Origin: Gyrodactylus bullatarudis
Lineage: Eukaryota; Platyhelminthes; Monogenea; Gyrodactylidea; Gyrodactylidae
Length of the DNA stretch: 64,000 nt
Reading direction: 5' to 3'
NCBI GenBank assembly: GCA_012064415.1
Contig: SSNU01000087.1
Span: forward strand, 194,489-258,488
Below the pieces are notes generated by a model. That model saw only the letters and a list, made by a program, of their open reading frames with translations, was not told the DNA's origin and made no database searches. The translations under genes were made by a program, and so were the position numbers. Each line of letters begins with the position of its first letter. Position 1 is the stretch's first letter. Positions 54,750 to 64,000 of this stretch are shown piece by piece.

Positions 54750-55620
54750 TTTGAGTCTATTAATGGGTGTTATATGTCTTTTCTGGAGGAAGAGAAATTC
54801 AATTTTCTCTTTCATAAAATCTGCACATATTGCTGCAGTATTTATTTGAAAGCTTTCGAATTCTTAACTTGGGCTAAATTTGTGGTTTTAGGTTTCGTCA
54901 AGAAATCTTTCAAAGCCTACTTTTATTTCTATACTGTCGTCTCCCTGTTTTTTAGACAAAATGGAGAATTCGAAACTAAAGCAGCATGTTTCTCTTGTTT
55001 GATATGCCTAGTAACCGCAGTATCCTTATTCTGATGATCATTTGATCTTGTAGACAGCTTCCTTATGGTTCTACCTATGTAAGAAGCAACATAGTCAAAT
55101 TGGAATTTATAAAATAGTAGAGTCTTCTCTTCTGGCTTGAGCAAATCTTTACGAATCAAACTAAACAGTCTCTGTGTTTTGAATACAATTTTTAATAGTA
55201 TATTATTTTGATATTGACTGATGAGATTGTCTTCTTCTAATGTCATTACCAAAACCGTCGCCTTTGAAGTTGAACCTCATGGAAATTTTTGTTTTCTTAA
55301 TTTCATCTGTATTGACATCTTCATCCCTATTATCTGAAACATGTGTCTACGAATTTATTAGGATAACTATTTTCCATCAACTTCGAGTTTTCTATTTCAT
55401 TCAGTTATTCATCCGGACTTGCTATTCTTCTTATCATCTTCCCTAGCCAACTCTATGCGATATAGGACTGGAACTGGAATAATGGAGGTATTTCCATTGT
55501 CAGTCTTCTTCTTGAAAATATTTGATCCATCATCTTTTCTAGTCATTTTATCATCTAAAGATAGAAATATCGGATAACTTACAATTCCTGCAAATGAACT
55601 GAAGAAAATGAAACAAGCAA
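54750..55620 (-). pseudogene. Penelope-like element RT part to GIY-YIG, family B
   Basis: From 55600 downward: SLDDKMTRKDDGSNIFKKKTDNG (compare FLDVKLTRKEDGS at 34090), a broken thumb, then VMTLEEDNLISQ, LLKIVFKTQRLFSLIRKDLLKPEEKTLLFYKF, VASYIGRTIRKLSTR (the usual CGA Cys is lost) and TRHIKQEKHAALVSN. Multiple stops. Its upstream end abuts the palindrome at 55558. Confidence 0.8.
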
Positions 55621-56272
55621 TAACACGCAACGTGAAGACATAGTGAGCAGTTACTTATGGATGGATTCCTAAAGTGCAAAGAGGCCTAAGCCTGGATAAG
55701 AAACGGAAGAATCCGCGAGGAAACAGATTTTTCAACTCATCCCGCTCCCTGAGCAACAAAACTTTGAACCGATGGAAGGGCAAATTATGCAATGCAATGA
55801 ATGTAGTCCGGGATTATGTCTGATGACACTCTAAATAAAACGTTCATCACTCATTATTTGCTTGTTCTCAAACTTTCCCCACGAGTCTAGTATAGAGTAA
55901 TAAACAATTCATTTATTAATTGCTTTAACCTACTTTAAAAACTTTAACCTACTTAACTTAAAACTTTAACTGAAACAAGCAAATAATGAGTGATGAACGT
56001 TTTATTTAGAGTGTCATCAGACATAATCCCGGACTACATTCATTGCATTGCATAATTTGCCCTTCCATTGGTTCAAAGTTTTGTTGCTCAGGGAGCGGGA
56101 TGAGTTGAAAATTCTGTTTCCTCGCGGATTCTTCCGTTTCTTATCCAGGCTTAGGTCTCTTTGCACTTTAGGAATCCATCCATAAGTAACTGCTCACTAT
56201 GTCTTCACGTTGCGTGTTATTGCTTGTTTCATTTTCTTCAGTTCATTTGCAGGAATTGTAAGTTATCCGATA
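55558..56272. repeat. Palindrome joining two divergent PLE fragments
   Basis: Arms of about 300 bp (55558-55874 and 55972-56272) are nearly identical inverted copies, with a 100-bp spacer containing a repeated ACTTTAACCTACTT. The sequence is more GC-rich than its surroundings (GGGAGCGGGATGAGTTG). On the left a family B PLE continues on the minus strand and on the right one continues on the plus strand, at different points of the RT. No coding frame or known terminal motif is seen in the arms. Confidence 0.8.
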
Positions 56273-56279
56273 TTTATAT

Positions 56280-56600
56280 CAAACAATCACTTCATGTGAT
56301 GATATCTTTAAATGTAAGAAAGATGAGGTTGCCATGGGTTCACCTCTTAATCCTCTATTAGCAGATATCTTTCTAGGTTAGTTGGAACTTAATAAAATGT
56401 CAGAAACTATCAATTCTTTCACTAATGTTTACATCAGATGTGTTGATGACACTTTTATTTTGGTAAAACCCAATGTATCAGCAGATGACTTACTCTCAAA
56501 GGTGAACGCGTTTCATCAAAACATTAAGTTTTCAATGGAAAAGAAGTCTTGTAATGTTTTCAGTTCTTTAGATGATAAAATGACTAGAAAATGGCTCTAA
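56280..56600 (+). pseudogene. Penelope-like element RT palm fragment, family B
   Basis: KKDEVAMGSPLNPLLADIF (frame 1) then, after a stop, LNKMSETINSFTNVYIRCVDDTFILVKPN and SSLDDKMTRKWL. The YVDD motif reads CVDD. It ends at 56600. It continues the RT text that lies just upstream of the start of the copy at 33900. Confidence 0.78.
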
Positions 56601-56609
56601 TGGAATCAA

Positions 56610-58490
56610 TACCAAACTGATTATTTATACCAACATGAATAAAACATATGGTTAACATTGAATTCGTGCATATTTTACAAAAAATTACTTGAAATATCCT
56701 TATAACGATTTCAAATATAATTACATCAAGAAAGGAGATACTGTAAGTAACCACTAACTGATCCATACTTTTATTATACTGTCATACGAAGAATATAATT
56801 TTATTGAAAAAACTTGATAAAATCCATTGATTGAAATATTATTTTTATAAGAAACAAGCTCAAACTAACTGAATAGATTTCTTAATCATTGAAAAGCTGT
56901 TATTTATGAATTAATCAATGTATTTCGATTAATATATTGTAAAAATTTTAATTCTCCTAAATTCGATCAGTTGAAACACGAATATTGAATAAGTATGGAC
57001 TAATTACGAATAAACAATGCTTCAATACGGAAAGCTTTTCACTAATTTTGTAAAGCTCACAACCTGTAAGCATTCTCTCCATTTTGTAAAAGTGTGGACT
57101 AATTTCGAACGAGAATTATTCTAATTTCGAATAACTATATACGTTTTTTGTGTATGCTTCTTTCATTTTTGTCTAGCTGTTCATTAATTTTGTACAGCTC
57201 TCCTCTAACTTCGAAAAACGACTATAATAAGAAGGGTAATTAGTTGTTACTAATTACTACCTCTCTGAACTCAAAATTCAAACCCATCATTAGCTGATAA
57301 GGAAAATACAATTTTACACCTCAACTTTTATAAAGAAAATTTGATAATGGTTTTTTGGTAGAAATATATTTTTTTGTATAAAAATAAAATCAATGAAAAT
57401 AAAAAATATATGTTATGGGTGCCGGTACTGATCTAGTCTTTATTCCTATGTGAGAATTGGAAGACTTGTTAGCAGACATCAAGGCAGATGAAATTGAATT
57501 TTTCGAGTGGTATTTGCAAAACTATACCTATACGAAGATGATACCTTACTAAACTCTCGTTTTGACGTTTTCAAGTGTTACAATGTCAACGTTTTAAGGT
57601 AAAATGAAAAATGATTTGAATTTATTATAAATTTAGGGATCGAAGCATTATTCGTTGAATTAATTATCAATGTTTCTTTGATTTCATTTTCATTATGCCT
57701 AAAAATGATTATTGCATTAGAAAAAGAGCTTTATTGTGAGGATTGTAATTGTCTAAAAATTGCCAAAATCAACTTTATCTCAGAGTCAACAGTATCGAGA
57801 AAACAAACTTTCAAGAGAGGAGAGAAATACTGAAGAAAGGGTTGATAATATTGTGGAAAAATAATCCATTGAAAGATTCCATTCAACATTGAAAGATTGT
57901 TGTGACGAGGTAAGAAGAAATTCTTGAATACAGGTAAAAGCCCTTTAAAGTGAGAAGAGTTGTAAATAAATCCCACCGCATCTCATCACTATCCTCAATA
58001 TTCAATGATTAGGCCAATAGAAATCGAGGAAATTTCAACTTGAAATTTTTATTATTTTTTGAATTTTATTTCAGAGCAACCCAAAATATTTTATTAGAAT
58101 GGCACTGATAATGAATAATAGTAAAATACACTAAACTCTCTAAAATTGTATGACTGGAAAACCATTCTGCAGAACCTTAACTCGATTAATAAGAAAAATA
58201 ATTTTTTCTTGTCATAAAAAGTATAAAAATAATACCATCTGATGTAGAATGAAAAACTTTCATACTTCCGTAAATCACAGCCAGAAAATCTCAGCTAAAA
58301 ACTATACGAGTTTAAAGTTTTTATTTTTTAGTTTTCAAATGAATAATTATACCGAAAAATTGTAAATGGTGTTAATTAAGATTTCATAATGAAAATTTTA
58401 TCACTATTCACAAACATCCCATTGAAAGAGCCAAGTATGATTCAATCAAATTTTAAAAACAATGTCAACCAATAATTTAATTCTTAAAAC
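56610..58490. other. AT-rich region without recognisable features
   Basis: Some short phrases such as CTAATTTYGAAT recur loosely at 56990-57240. No gene or element was recognised; the open frame 57731-57976 has no motif. Confidence 0.45.
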
Positions 58491-58499
58491 CTATATATT

Positions 58500-58540
58500 C
58501 AGCATGTATCACACTGATGAATATGCACAAGATGGTATAA
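58500..58540 (+). repeat. Decayed family A hammerhead segment
   Basis: GCATGTATCACACTGATGAATATGC matches the 5' half of the family A ribozyme at 28404, but GAAA and the 3' half are missing. Confidence 0.45.
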
Positions 58541-58734
58541 TTTATAAATGTGTAAGGATAAAATCTAAATAGAGACGAACTTTAAAAAAAAGGGTATTCA
58601 TGATAAATTCAAATGAATTCTAGAGCTCTGATTAGTATATTCGCTCTTGAAGTTGCTGTGAAAGACTGCGAATTGAAGCGTCCCTCAAAAAGTTTTATAC
58701 GTCTGTAAAGATGCGCCAAGGACGTTCCTTTAGC

Positions 58735-58875
58735 AACCTCTGAAGGTTTTAATTGTGATAGAAAGGTAGAGAGAGAAATTTTGAGATGAGAATAATAAAT
58801 TCGAGGAAATTTTCTTTGGGGTCATTTTTGGAAATATTTAGGGTTATTTTAAGGTAAAATGTCTTTGTATTCTTT
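58735..58875 (+). repeat. Copy of the Tc1-like 5' noncoding sequence
   Basis: TTTTAATTGTGATAGAAAGG, GAGATGAGAATAATAAATT and TTTGGGGTCATTTTTGG parallel 415-600. No transposase text follows. Confidence 0.45.
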
Positions 58876-58879
58876 TGTT

Positions 58880-60190
58880 GAATAAGTTACACAAAATATT
58901 ACAAAGCTGTCTGAATAGTTCGATACAGAAAATTTGCTATAATTCGAAAATTATTATTATCCTAAAATTCTACTAAATTGGATTAAATTAAGGTTTAAAA
59001 ATTCTCTGTGTATTAAAATCCTGAACATTTTAAAGGATTTCGTCAGGACTCATGAGAATTAATGAATCAGTTTAACAGTGTCCCTTCTTTTCAAAAAAAA
59101 AATTACTGTGAAAAGTTTTTGCAGCTTTGAAAAAAAAATTAGTAGTTGTTGGAATATAAAAATAACATTTGATCACTTTAAAAGAGAAACTTCGTAAGTT
59201 GATTCTTAGTTTTTTGAAGAATATCGAATCTAATCGTTTAATTTAAACAAGAAGGTATTTAATCACAAAATTCATGAAGAAAAATATTGAGCAAATTGAA
59301 AAATTTAAGACTAGGAATAATTATCTTCATTTCCCATTTATGTGAAAACCCTATATATATTCCACTTATCAAACTTATTGGTATGTCCGAAATAAAGGCT
59401 CTTATTTGTGAAAATATTGCCTTTTTTCTTTTATTTAAATTAAATCCGCATTGGTAACAAATGTCTCTGCGCATCTCTAAACGAAAAATCACTTTGCTAG
59501 TTTGGTAATTATCTGATTTTTTGCTCCTATCGACAATAAACTTCCTCCTCGAGCAATATTCAGGATCGTCCGATTGAGAAATTACTTTTAACTTTTCTCC
59601 AAAATTTGCTCAATTTTATTTTAGATTACGATTATCTATATTATTAGACATGAAACAATGTAAGTTACATGATAACACGGCGTGTCACTTTTTTCGATCT
59701 GGGGATATCTAAATATACTAAAATGATCCTGATCCGAAATTTGACGCAGATTCTGTATCTGATCTCAGAACCTCCGAATTGTATTCAGTTTTGGAGATAT
59801 TCGTAAAAAACAAAAATTTTGCATTTGCTAATTGATAAAATTCATTAAGAGAAATTAACTAATTGCCCAACGAATGGATATCATTAAATAGAAAATTAAA
59901 TGATTTTTTAAAATTAAATTAAAAACAAATAAAATTTGTGTTTTCAAATTGACTCACGGCTTCAAATAGATCAAATTTCAAAATTTTCTTGGGCATTCTA
60001 GATCAAATTTTCTTTGTTAGTTCGATTAAGACAACTCTCAACTCTGTCAGACATCGGCTTCAGGTGTGAAATTGGACTTTTTAAGATGTTGTTCAAAAAT
60101 GGTATTTCCTTGGTAATATACTGTACTATATATATAATGTAAATCCATATTGTGAACTCTTTTCGCCAATTAAAAAAAACTTTTTGAATA
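58880..60190. other. Mostly unassigned, with one decayed hammerhead
   Basis: At 59365-59415, CTTATTGGTATGTCCGAAATAAAGG and TTATTTGTGAAA match the family A ribozyme with a broken core. The remainder has no recognisable gene. Confidence 0.4.
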
Positions 60191-60197
60191 ATATATA

Positions 60198-61096
60198 TGT
60201 TACAGTATATTCTTAAAATCAGTTTTTATATAAATATCCTAGTATAATCTTAAAACCAGTAAAAAACTAGTATATCCTTAAAATAATTAAAATTTAGAGA
60301 ATATCCTAATCTCGTACTGGACTTGTCAAGTTTGTCTTTTTTCTTATTCAAAAGTTTTAAGATAATATCAATATGGAATTAGTCACATTAATTTTTTACA
60401 ATCCTCTGAAATCAAAACAACGAATCAAATAAAAATTTGACAGGATTCGTGAAAATTAGGCTTCGTGACTTTAGTCATGTCAAAGTCAGAAGAAGCAAGA
60501 GTAAGAGAAGCTTTCTAAAAATATTTGGAGGATTTGAATTTTCAACCAGCTTTTCTCTCTGTTCTGAAAATCATTTAAATTTATAATTTTTCTGCAATAT
60601 CATCAGGATTCAAAGTCTTACAGTGTGTTATTTTGAAAATAAGGTATTAAAATGATACTTTATTATAGCATGGTATTTTTATTCATATCAATGATCTAAA
60701 TCTACAATTTTTCGAGGTCTAGAGCTGATTTTTATCGTTTAACAGTTTGTTGAGCTCAAAAATACCTCTGTCAAAGTAATTCGTGTAATTGTGAAAAGAA
60801 AGATCTTTCATGTAATTCTAAGTGCCATCATTTCCTGTCTTGCTCAAATAAATAAAAATTATAAACTGGAAATTTTGATCCAACTTTCATTACTTTCTTA
60901 TGTGATAGTGATTAGGTCTCCAGTGATATCATCTTGAAAGTTTTGAATAAGAAAAAAGACAAACTTGACAAGTCCAGTACGAGATTAGGATATTCTCTAA
61001 ATTTTAATTATTTTAAGGATATACTAGTTTTTTACTGGTTTTAAGATTATACTAGGATATTTATATAAAAACTGATTTTAAGAATACACTGTAACA
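60198..61096 (+). mobile_element. Ginger-like short element 2 with TATA duplication
   Basis: The ends TGTTACAGTATATTCTTAAA and its complement bound an 899-bp element. TATA lies at 60194-60197 and 61097-61100. TIRs extend about 150 bp and share CTTAAAACCAGTAAAAAAC, TAATCTCGTACTGGAC and TTGTCAAGTTTGTC. The interior keeps only a CXC tail. Related fragments are at 46500-46690 and 20052-20200. Confidence 0.8.
60769..60855 (+). CDS. CXC tail of a Ginger-like transposase (fragment)
   Basis: The frame reads CQSNSCNCEKKDLSCNSKCHHFLSC..NK and stops at 60855. The Cys spacing (C....C.C......C...CH....C) matches 8095-8175. An in-frame stop lies just upstream. Only the last 28 codons remain, as in the element at 7458. 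Confidence 0.65.
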   Translation, partial: CQSNSCNCEKKDLSCNSKCHHFLSCSNK

Positions 61097-61104
61097 TATA
61101 CATG

Positions 61105-62150
61105 GAATATTTAGAAATAATGAATTAGATTGACAAAATGAACTTACTTCATCTTTTAGGTCTCAAAATGTCTCATTCGAAACAAATCTAGACAATGCAT
61201 GACATGCTTTACTACATAACCAATCAGTTTAGAGGACAGTCTTAACTATGAGCGAATGAAAGGGGGAGTTTTTTCGAGTTCAATCCTGTGATTTTCTCAA
61301 TTAACTTTTTGAATGAATGAATTTAGAATAATAGCTGACTGTAAAATTATAAGCATCTTATGCGGTATGCATAATGCATGAAAAAAGTTCTCAATGTGTC
61401 ATTAAACAATTAAGCATAGAAGATAGTCTGATCATGTTAATTTTATCTTTAATTTAAGAAAATCAAATCTGTAAGCGGAAGAAAAATCTTATTATTTAAT
61501 ATACGATGTAAAAAGAAATATTATTAATTTAACTTCTTTGTTTCAAATATGCAATGTAAAATCAATACGACATATTTTTGTTTATTTACAAAAGACAGCG
61601 CTTATCAAATAAAGGATCTTTATCCAAAAATATTTTTCCAAGGAATACTAATTTTAAGAAACCACTGGAACTCAAGGAAGATTGGAAATATGAAGTTATC
61701 ATTCTACAACAGACAAATACCTCAGTTTTAGAAGAAATTCAAAGTATAAAAGTGGAAAAGGAATAAATATCCTTATAAATATTCGTTTGAAGAACGTAAA
61801 TCAGTTGATCTTAAGATAAACTCAATATTTATTGAGATAAACCAACGAACTCAAAAATCAAAAAGACCTTATTATCTATAACTTTCCTGAATCTGAAAAG
61901 GACAAAACATGTGTCCGAAATTGTTTGAGTAATCAAAACAATAAAATAGATAACATGTCAGTAGCAACACTTGAATTGGTTAGCCAGTTTCTGGTAAAAT
62001 CTTGACAAGCTCAAAGATCCATAAACTTTTTTTCATTCAGAACAAAACATCTCTTCAAAAAATAGAATCCAGAGATAAAACCAATGTGCAACAGAGAGTT
62101 TAAAAATTGCTTAATTTCGTCACAAAATGATTCACTGAATAACTAATACT
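61105..62150. other. AT-rich region without recognisable features
   Basis: Short overlapping open frames near 61549-61766 show no motif. Nothing else could be assigned. Confidence 0.45.
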
Positions 62151-62156
62151 TATATT

Positions 62157-62577
62157 GTTAGGACTCGTCAGTACACCATAGCCTGGATTCGAACACGGGT
62201 CTTGAACGTTGTGAGGCAACGCTTCTAACCACTAGGCCAGTGTAAGGAGAGTGTTTCTGGATCCTGAGCGTTGTGAGTTATATGGATGTATATGAGTTGT
62301 TGTTGAATGTGATGTGTTGTATTGAGATCAGGATCAGACAGAACTATATGAGTTGAGGATCGACCGAGGAAAGGAGGTTTAGAGAAGTTATATTGATCTC
62401 GCAGCGTGTCGGAGAGTGTGATTGAGGGTCAGCGTTGTTACCCAGTGCGCCACACCGGCGAGTGCGGTTGGATATGATTGGTTCACGATGTCGTGAGCAC
62501 GACACCAGAACCCCCGTTCGTCTCCTATCACTCAACACTCCGCTAGTATTGACACCACCTGCACACTGGTTTTTTGA
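62157..62577 (-). mobile_element. tRNA-derived SINE interrupted by a solo LTR
   Basis: The minus strand has a box A-like TAGTGGTTAGAAGC and a box B GTTCGAATCC about 45 bases apart, within a tRNA-like head (62240-62165). The 3' body (62509-62577) resumes after an inserted 264-bp segment. The intact copy at 63765-63905 gives the uninterrupted order. The tRNA fold is imperfect, so it is not a functional tRNA gene. Confidence 0.75.
62241..62504. mobile_element. Solo LTR candidate with CCAG duplication
   Basis: The 264-bp insertion starts TGTAAGGAG and ends GCACGACA. It is flanked by CCAG on both sides (62237-62240 and 62505-62508), while the second SINE copy has CCAG once. The ends are TG..CA without inverted repeats, and base composition is clearly more GC-rich than the surroundings. 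This fits a solo LTR with a 4-bp duplication. The orientation and family are unknown, and no internal retroviral sequence is present in the window. Confidence 0.7.
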
Positions 62578-62579
62578 AT

Positions 62580-62740
62580 AAGCACAAAGTAAAAATTACA
62601 TTGTTTTTAGTCATTAAACCTACTAGCTAAGTGTGGTCACTGGTTATTACTATATCCTTGTGAATCTAACTTGATTGAGATTGTCTTCTCACACCTAGAA
62701 ATGTTAGGAATTCGGATAAGCAAGTGTCAATTCAAGGGAG
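62580..62740 (+). repeat. Repeat unit shared with 63555-63735
   Basis: AAATTACATTGTTTTTAG, TACTAGC..AGTGTGGTCACTGG, ACTATATCC and GAGATTGTCTTCTCACACC occur in the same order at 63560-63690. A reverse partial copy starts at 63912. It is closely associated with the SINE copies and may be part of a composite element. Confidence 0.6.
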
Positions 62741-62763
62741 TCAAATACCAACCTTTAGTTTAT

Positions 62764-63066
62764 AGGAAATTGTCCCAAAAAAAGACAAATTTTGAGACCT
62801 TGAAAATGGCTAACTATTTTTCTTATTTCAAGAGATGACATAAAGGTAACAAATTATTTGAATTGGTTTCTCCATGGAAGTTTCTTTCTTTTTTTTCGAT
62901 CTCTGTATATGTATAAATAATTTAAGATCGAAGAAAAAAAAGAAAGAAACTTCCATGGAGAAACCAATTCAAATAATTTGTTACCTTTATGTCATCTCTT
63001 GAAATAAAAAAAATAGTTAGCCATTTTCAAGGTCTCAAAATTTGTCTTTTTTTGGGACAATTTCCT
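62764..63066. repeat. Nearly perfect fold-back (about 140-bp arms, 22-base loop)
   Basis: The arm 62764-62902 is repeated in reverse at 62925-63066 with almost no mismatch. The arms include AGGAAATTGTCCC, ACTTCCATGGAGAAACC-type and TCTTTCTTTTTTTTCGATC blocks. No coding frame. It could form a long RNA hairpin if transcribed. No target duplication was recognised. Confidence 0.85.
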
Positions 63067-63079
63067 TCTAGGCCATGTA

Positions 63080-63550
63080 CCTTGAAAAAGATTTCTCTGG
63101 GTCTTTAAGGGTTAAGTGGATTTTAGGACCTGTTTGAAAAACTACGTGAATTACTTAATCATAGTAATCTCCCCCACCTGATCAAAAAAATCTTAGACAA
63201 ATATTATATTTTAACTCTTGATTTTTTTTAAAGAGAGTTGCTACATACATTAACACTAGTGTCAAAGTATTTCGAATTTACGATTAGATATTATGTGTTA
63301 TGAAAATGCATACTATTTTTTTCTAATTGTTAATTATTCATTTCTATTTTTGTTTTTTTCTTCCTTAAATAATCACATAATTTTAGATAATCTCTCATGA
63401 TGAATTATGTTTTATTTACAAGTCTTTGTTTTAACTTGTTAAGAATCAATAGCTTTCATTAGTATTCTATCTTTTGAAATAGTTGCAAAAGCTAATGGCG
63501 AAAATTTCCAGAACATTAGACTGAGCCTCTCATTTTATTAACTATTATTA
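63080..63550. other. PLE junction motif and unassigned sequence
   Basis: AAGTGGATTTTAGGACCTG followed by ACTACGTGAATTACTTAATC at 63113-63165 is a diverged copy of the PLE junction block (5905, 25095). The remainder is unassigned. Confidence 0.4.
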
Positions 63551-63554
63551 TAAA

Positions 63555-63735
63555 TAAGCACGTGTAGAAATTACAGTGTTTTTAGACAATTAGCCTACTA
63601 GCAAAGTGTGGTCACTGGTAATAACTATATCCATATGAACTCTAACTTGATGGAGATTGTCTTCTCACACCTAGATGTTAGAAATTCGGATAATTCAATT
63701 CCATAAGAGAGTCAAATAATATTCAACTCACGGTG
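63555..63735 (+). repeat. Repeat unit shared with 62580-62740
   Basis: Second copy of the block described at 62580-62740, followed by a SINE copy 30 bp downstream. Confidence 0.6.
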
Positions 63736-63759
63736 GCAGATGTATACGCGTTTCGTCCT

Positions 63760-63912
63760 TATTAGGACTCGTCAGTACACCATAGCCAGGATTCGAACCC
63801 GGGTCTTCAACGTTGTGATGCAACGCTTCTAAGCACTAGGCCAGAACCCCCGTTTGTCTCCTATTACTCAACACTCCCATGGTATTGACACCACCTACAC
63901 ACTGGTTTTTTT
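63760..63912 (-). mobile_element. tRNA-derived SINE, uninterrupted copy
   Basis: On the minus strand, GGCCTAGTGCTTAGAAGCG (box A region) and GGTTCGAATCC (box B) lie in the tRNA-like head (63843-63782). The body AACCCCCGTTTGTCTCC..ACACTGG follows in the same order as in the copy at 62157. It supplies the empty site for the solo LTR. Confidence 0.78.
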
Positions 63913-64000
63913 GTCTAAAAACACTGTAATTTCTACATGTGCTTATTTGCAATCTCCATCAAGTTAGATTCACAAGGATATAGTAATAATAGAAAACGAA
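63913..64000 (-). repeat. Reverse partial copy of the 62580 repeat unit
   Basis: CTAAAAACACTGTAATTTCTAC, CATCAAGTTAGATTCAC and GGATATAGTAATAAT are the reverse complement of parts of 62580-62690 and 63560-63650. It runs to the window edge. Confidence 0.5.

Noticed and set aside
55829..55860. GTCTGATGACACTC, a possible hammerhead core in the palindrome
   Set aside because: No GAAA follows at the right distance on either strand.
62165..62240. A tRNA gene on the minus strand
   Set aside because: Box A and B are present but the arms do not fold into a proper cloverleaf, and the sequence is repeated with a conserved 3' body, so it is a SINE head.
62344..62538. 64-residue Arg/Ser-rich minus-strand frame
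   Set aside because: It lies within the solo LTR candidate and has no recognised domain.
1..64000. CRISPR arrays, bacterial operons or prophage
   Set aside because: No spaced direct repeats of the right kind, no prokaryotic gene organisation, and element genes contain spliceosomal-type introns.

Overview
The window is about 64 kb of very AT-rich eukaryotic DNA with one run of Ns (about 5084-5767). It contains no recognisable single-copy host gene, rRNA, canonical tRNA or CRISPR array. Nearly everything that can be named is a transposable element or a relic of one. Small GT-AG introns inside element genes, Penelope-like elements (PLEs), Tc1/mariner, pogo/Tigger, piggyBac, Ginger-like and hAT-like DNA transposons, a tRNA-derived SINE and LINE fragments point to an invertebrate animal. 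A crustacean or other arthropod is plausible, but the sequence does not show it.

Layout. 0.4-1.5 kb: broken Tc1-like transposase. 1.5-6 kb: PLE 3' ends with hammerhead ribozymes around an N gap flanked by inverted repeats. 7.5-8.6 kb: short Ginger-like element that keeps only the Cys-rich tail of its transposase. 13.3-15.5 kb: PLE debris with a 1-kb terminal-inverted-repeat (TIR) element inside a PLE terminal region. 17.9-19.5 kb: PLE with reverse transcriptase (RT) and 3' hammerhead. 20.0-21.0 kb: Ginger-like C-terminus. 21.2-24.7 kb: pogo/Tigger-type transposon with 334-bp TIRs and two genes. 24.7-26.4 kb: PLE and hAT-like relics. 27.1-30.2 kb: second pogo-like TIR element invaded by a PLE. 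30.5-35.1 kb: Tc1, LINE and PLE relics. 35.1-36.8 kb: two identical 182-bp direct repeats, each with a hammerhead (retrozyme-like). 39.1-42.5 kb: large palindrome with an intact mariner in one arm. 42.6-44.6 kb: piggyBac with one frameshift. 45.7-51.4 kb: TIR element, Ginger and PLE fragments. 52.4-56.6 kb: a diverged 0.4-kb repeat pair, divergent PLEs and a palindrome. 60.2-61.1 kb: second Ginger-like mini-element. 62.1-64 kb: SINEs, a solo LTR and a perfect fold-back.

Most interesting signals. (1) At least eight hammerhead cores fall into three sequence families. Each has the CUGANGA and GAAA core, a short helix III, an NUH cleavage site and a helix I that covaries between copies. In most intact copies the strand just before GAAA can also pair with a segment 5' of helix I, which would replace or extend a normal helix II. 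(2) The two-gene pogo/Tigger element carries a broken DDE transposase beside an intact, spliced, transposase-like gene that seems to lack the third catalytic Asp. (3) Two short Ginger-like elements with 4-bp TATA target duplications retain only the Cys-rich C-terminus. PLE hammerheads and retrozymes are known in general; the pairing pattern and the two-gene transposon are what most merit checking.
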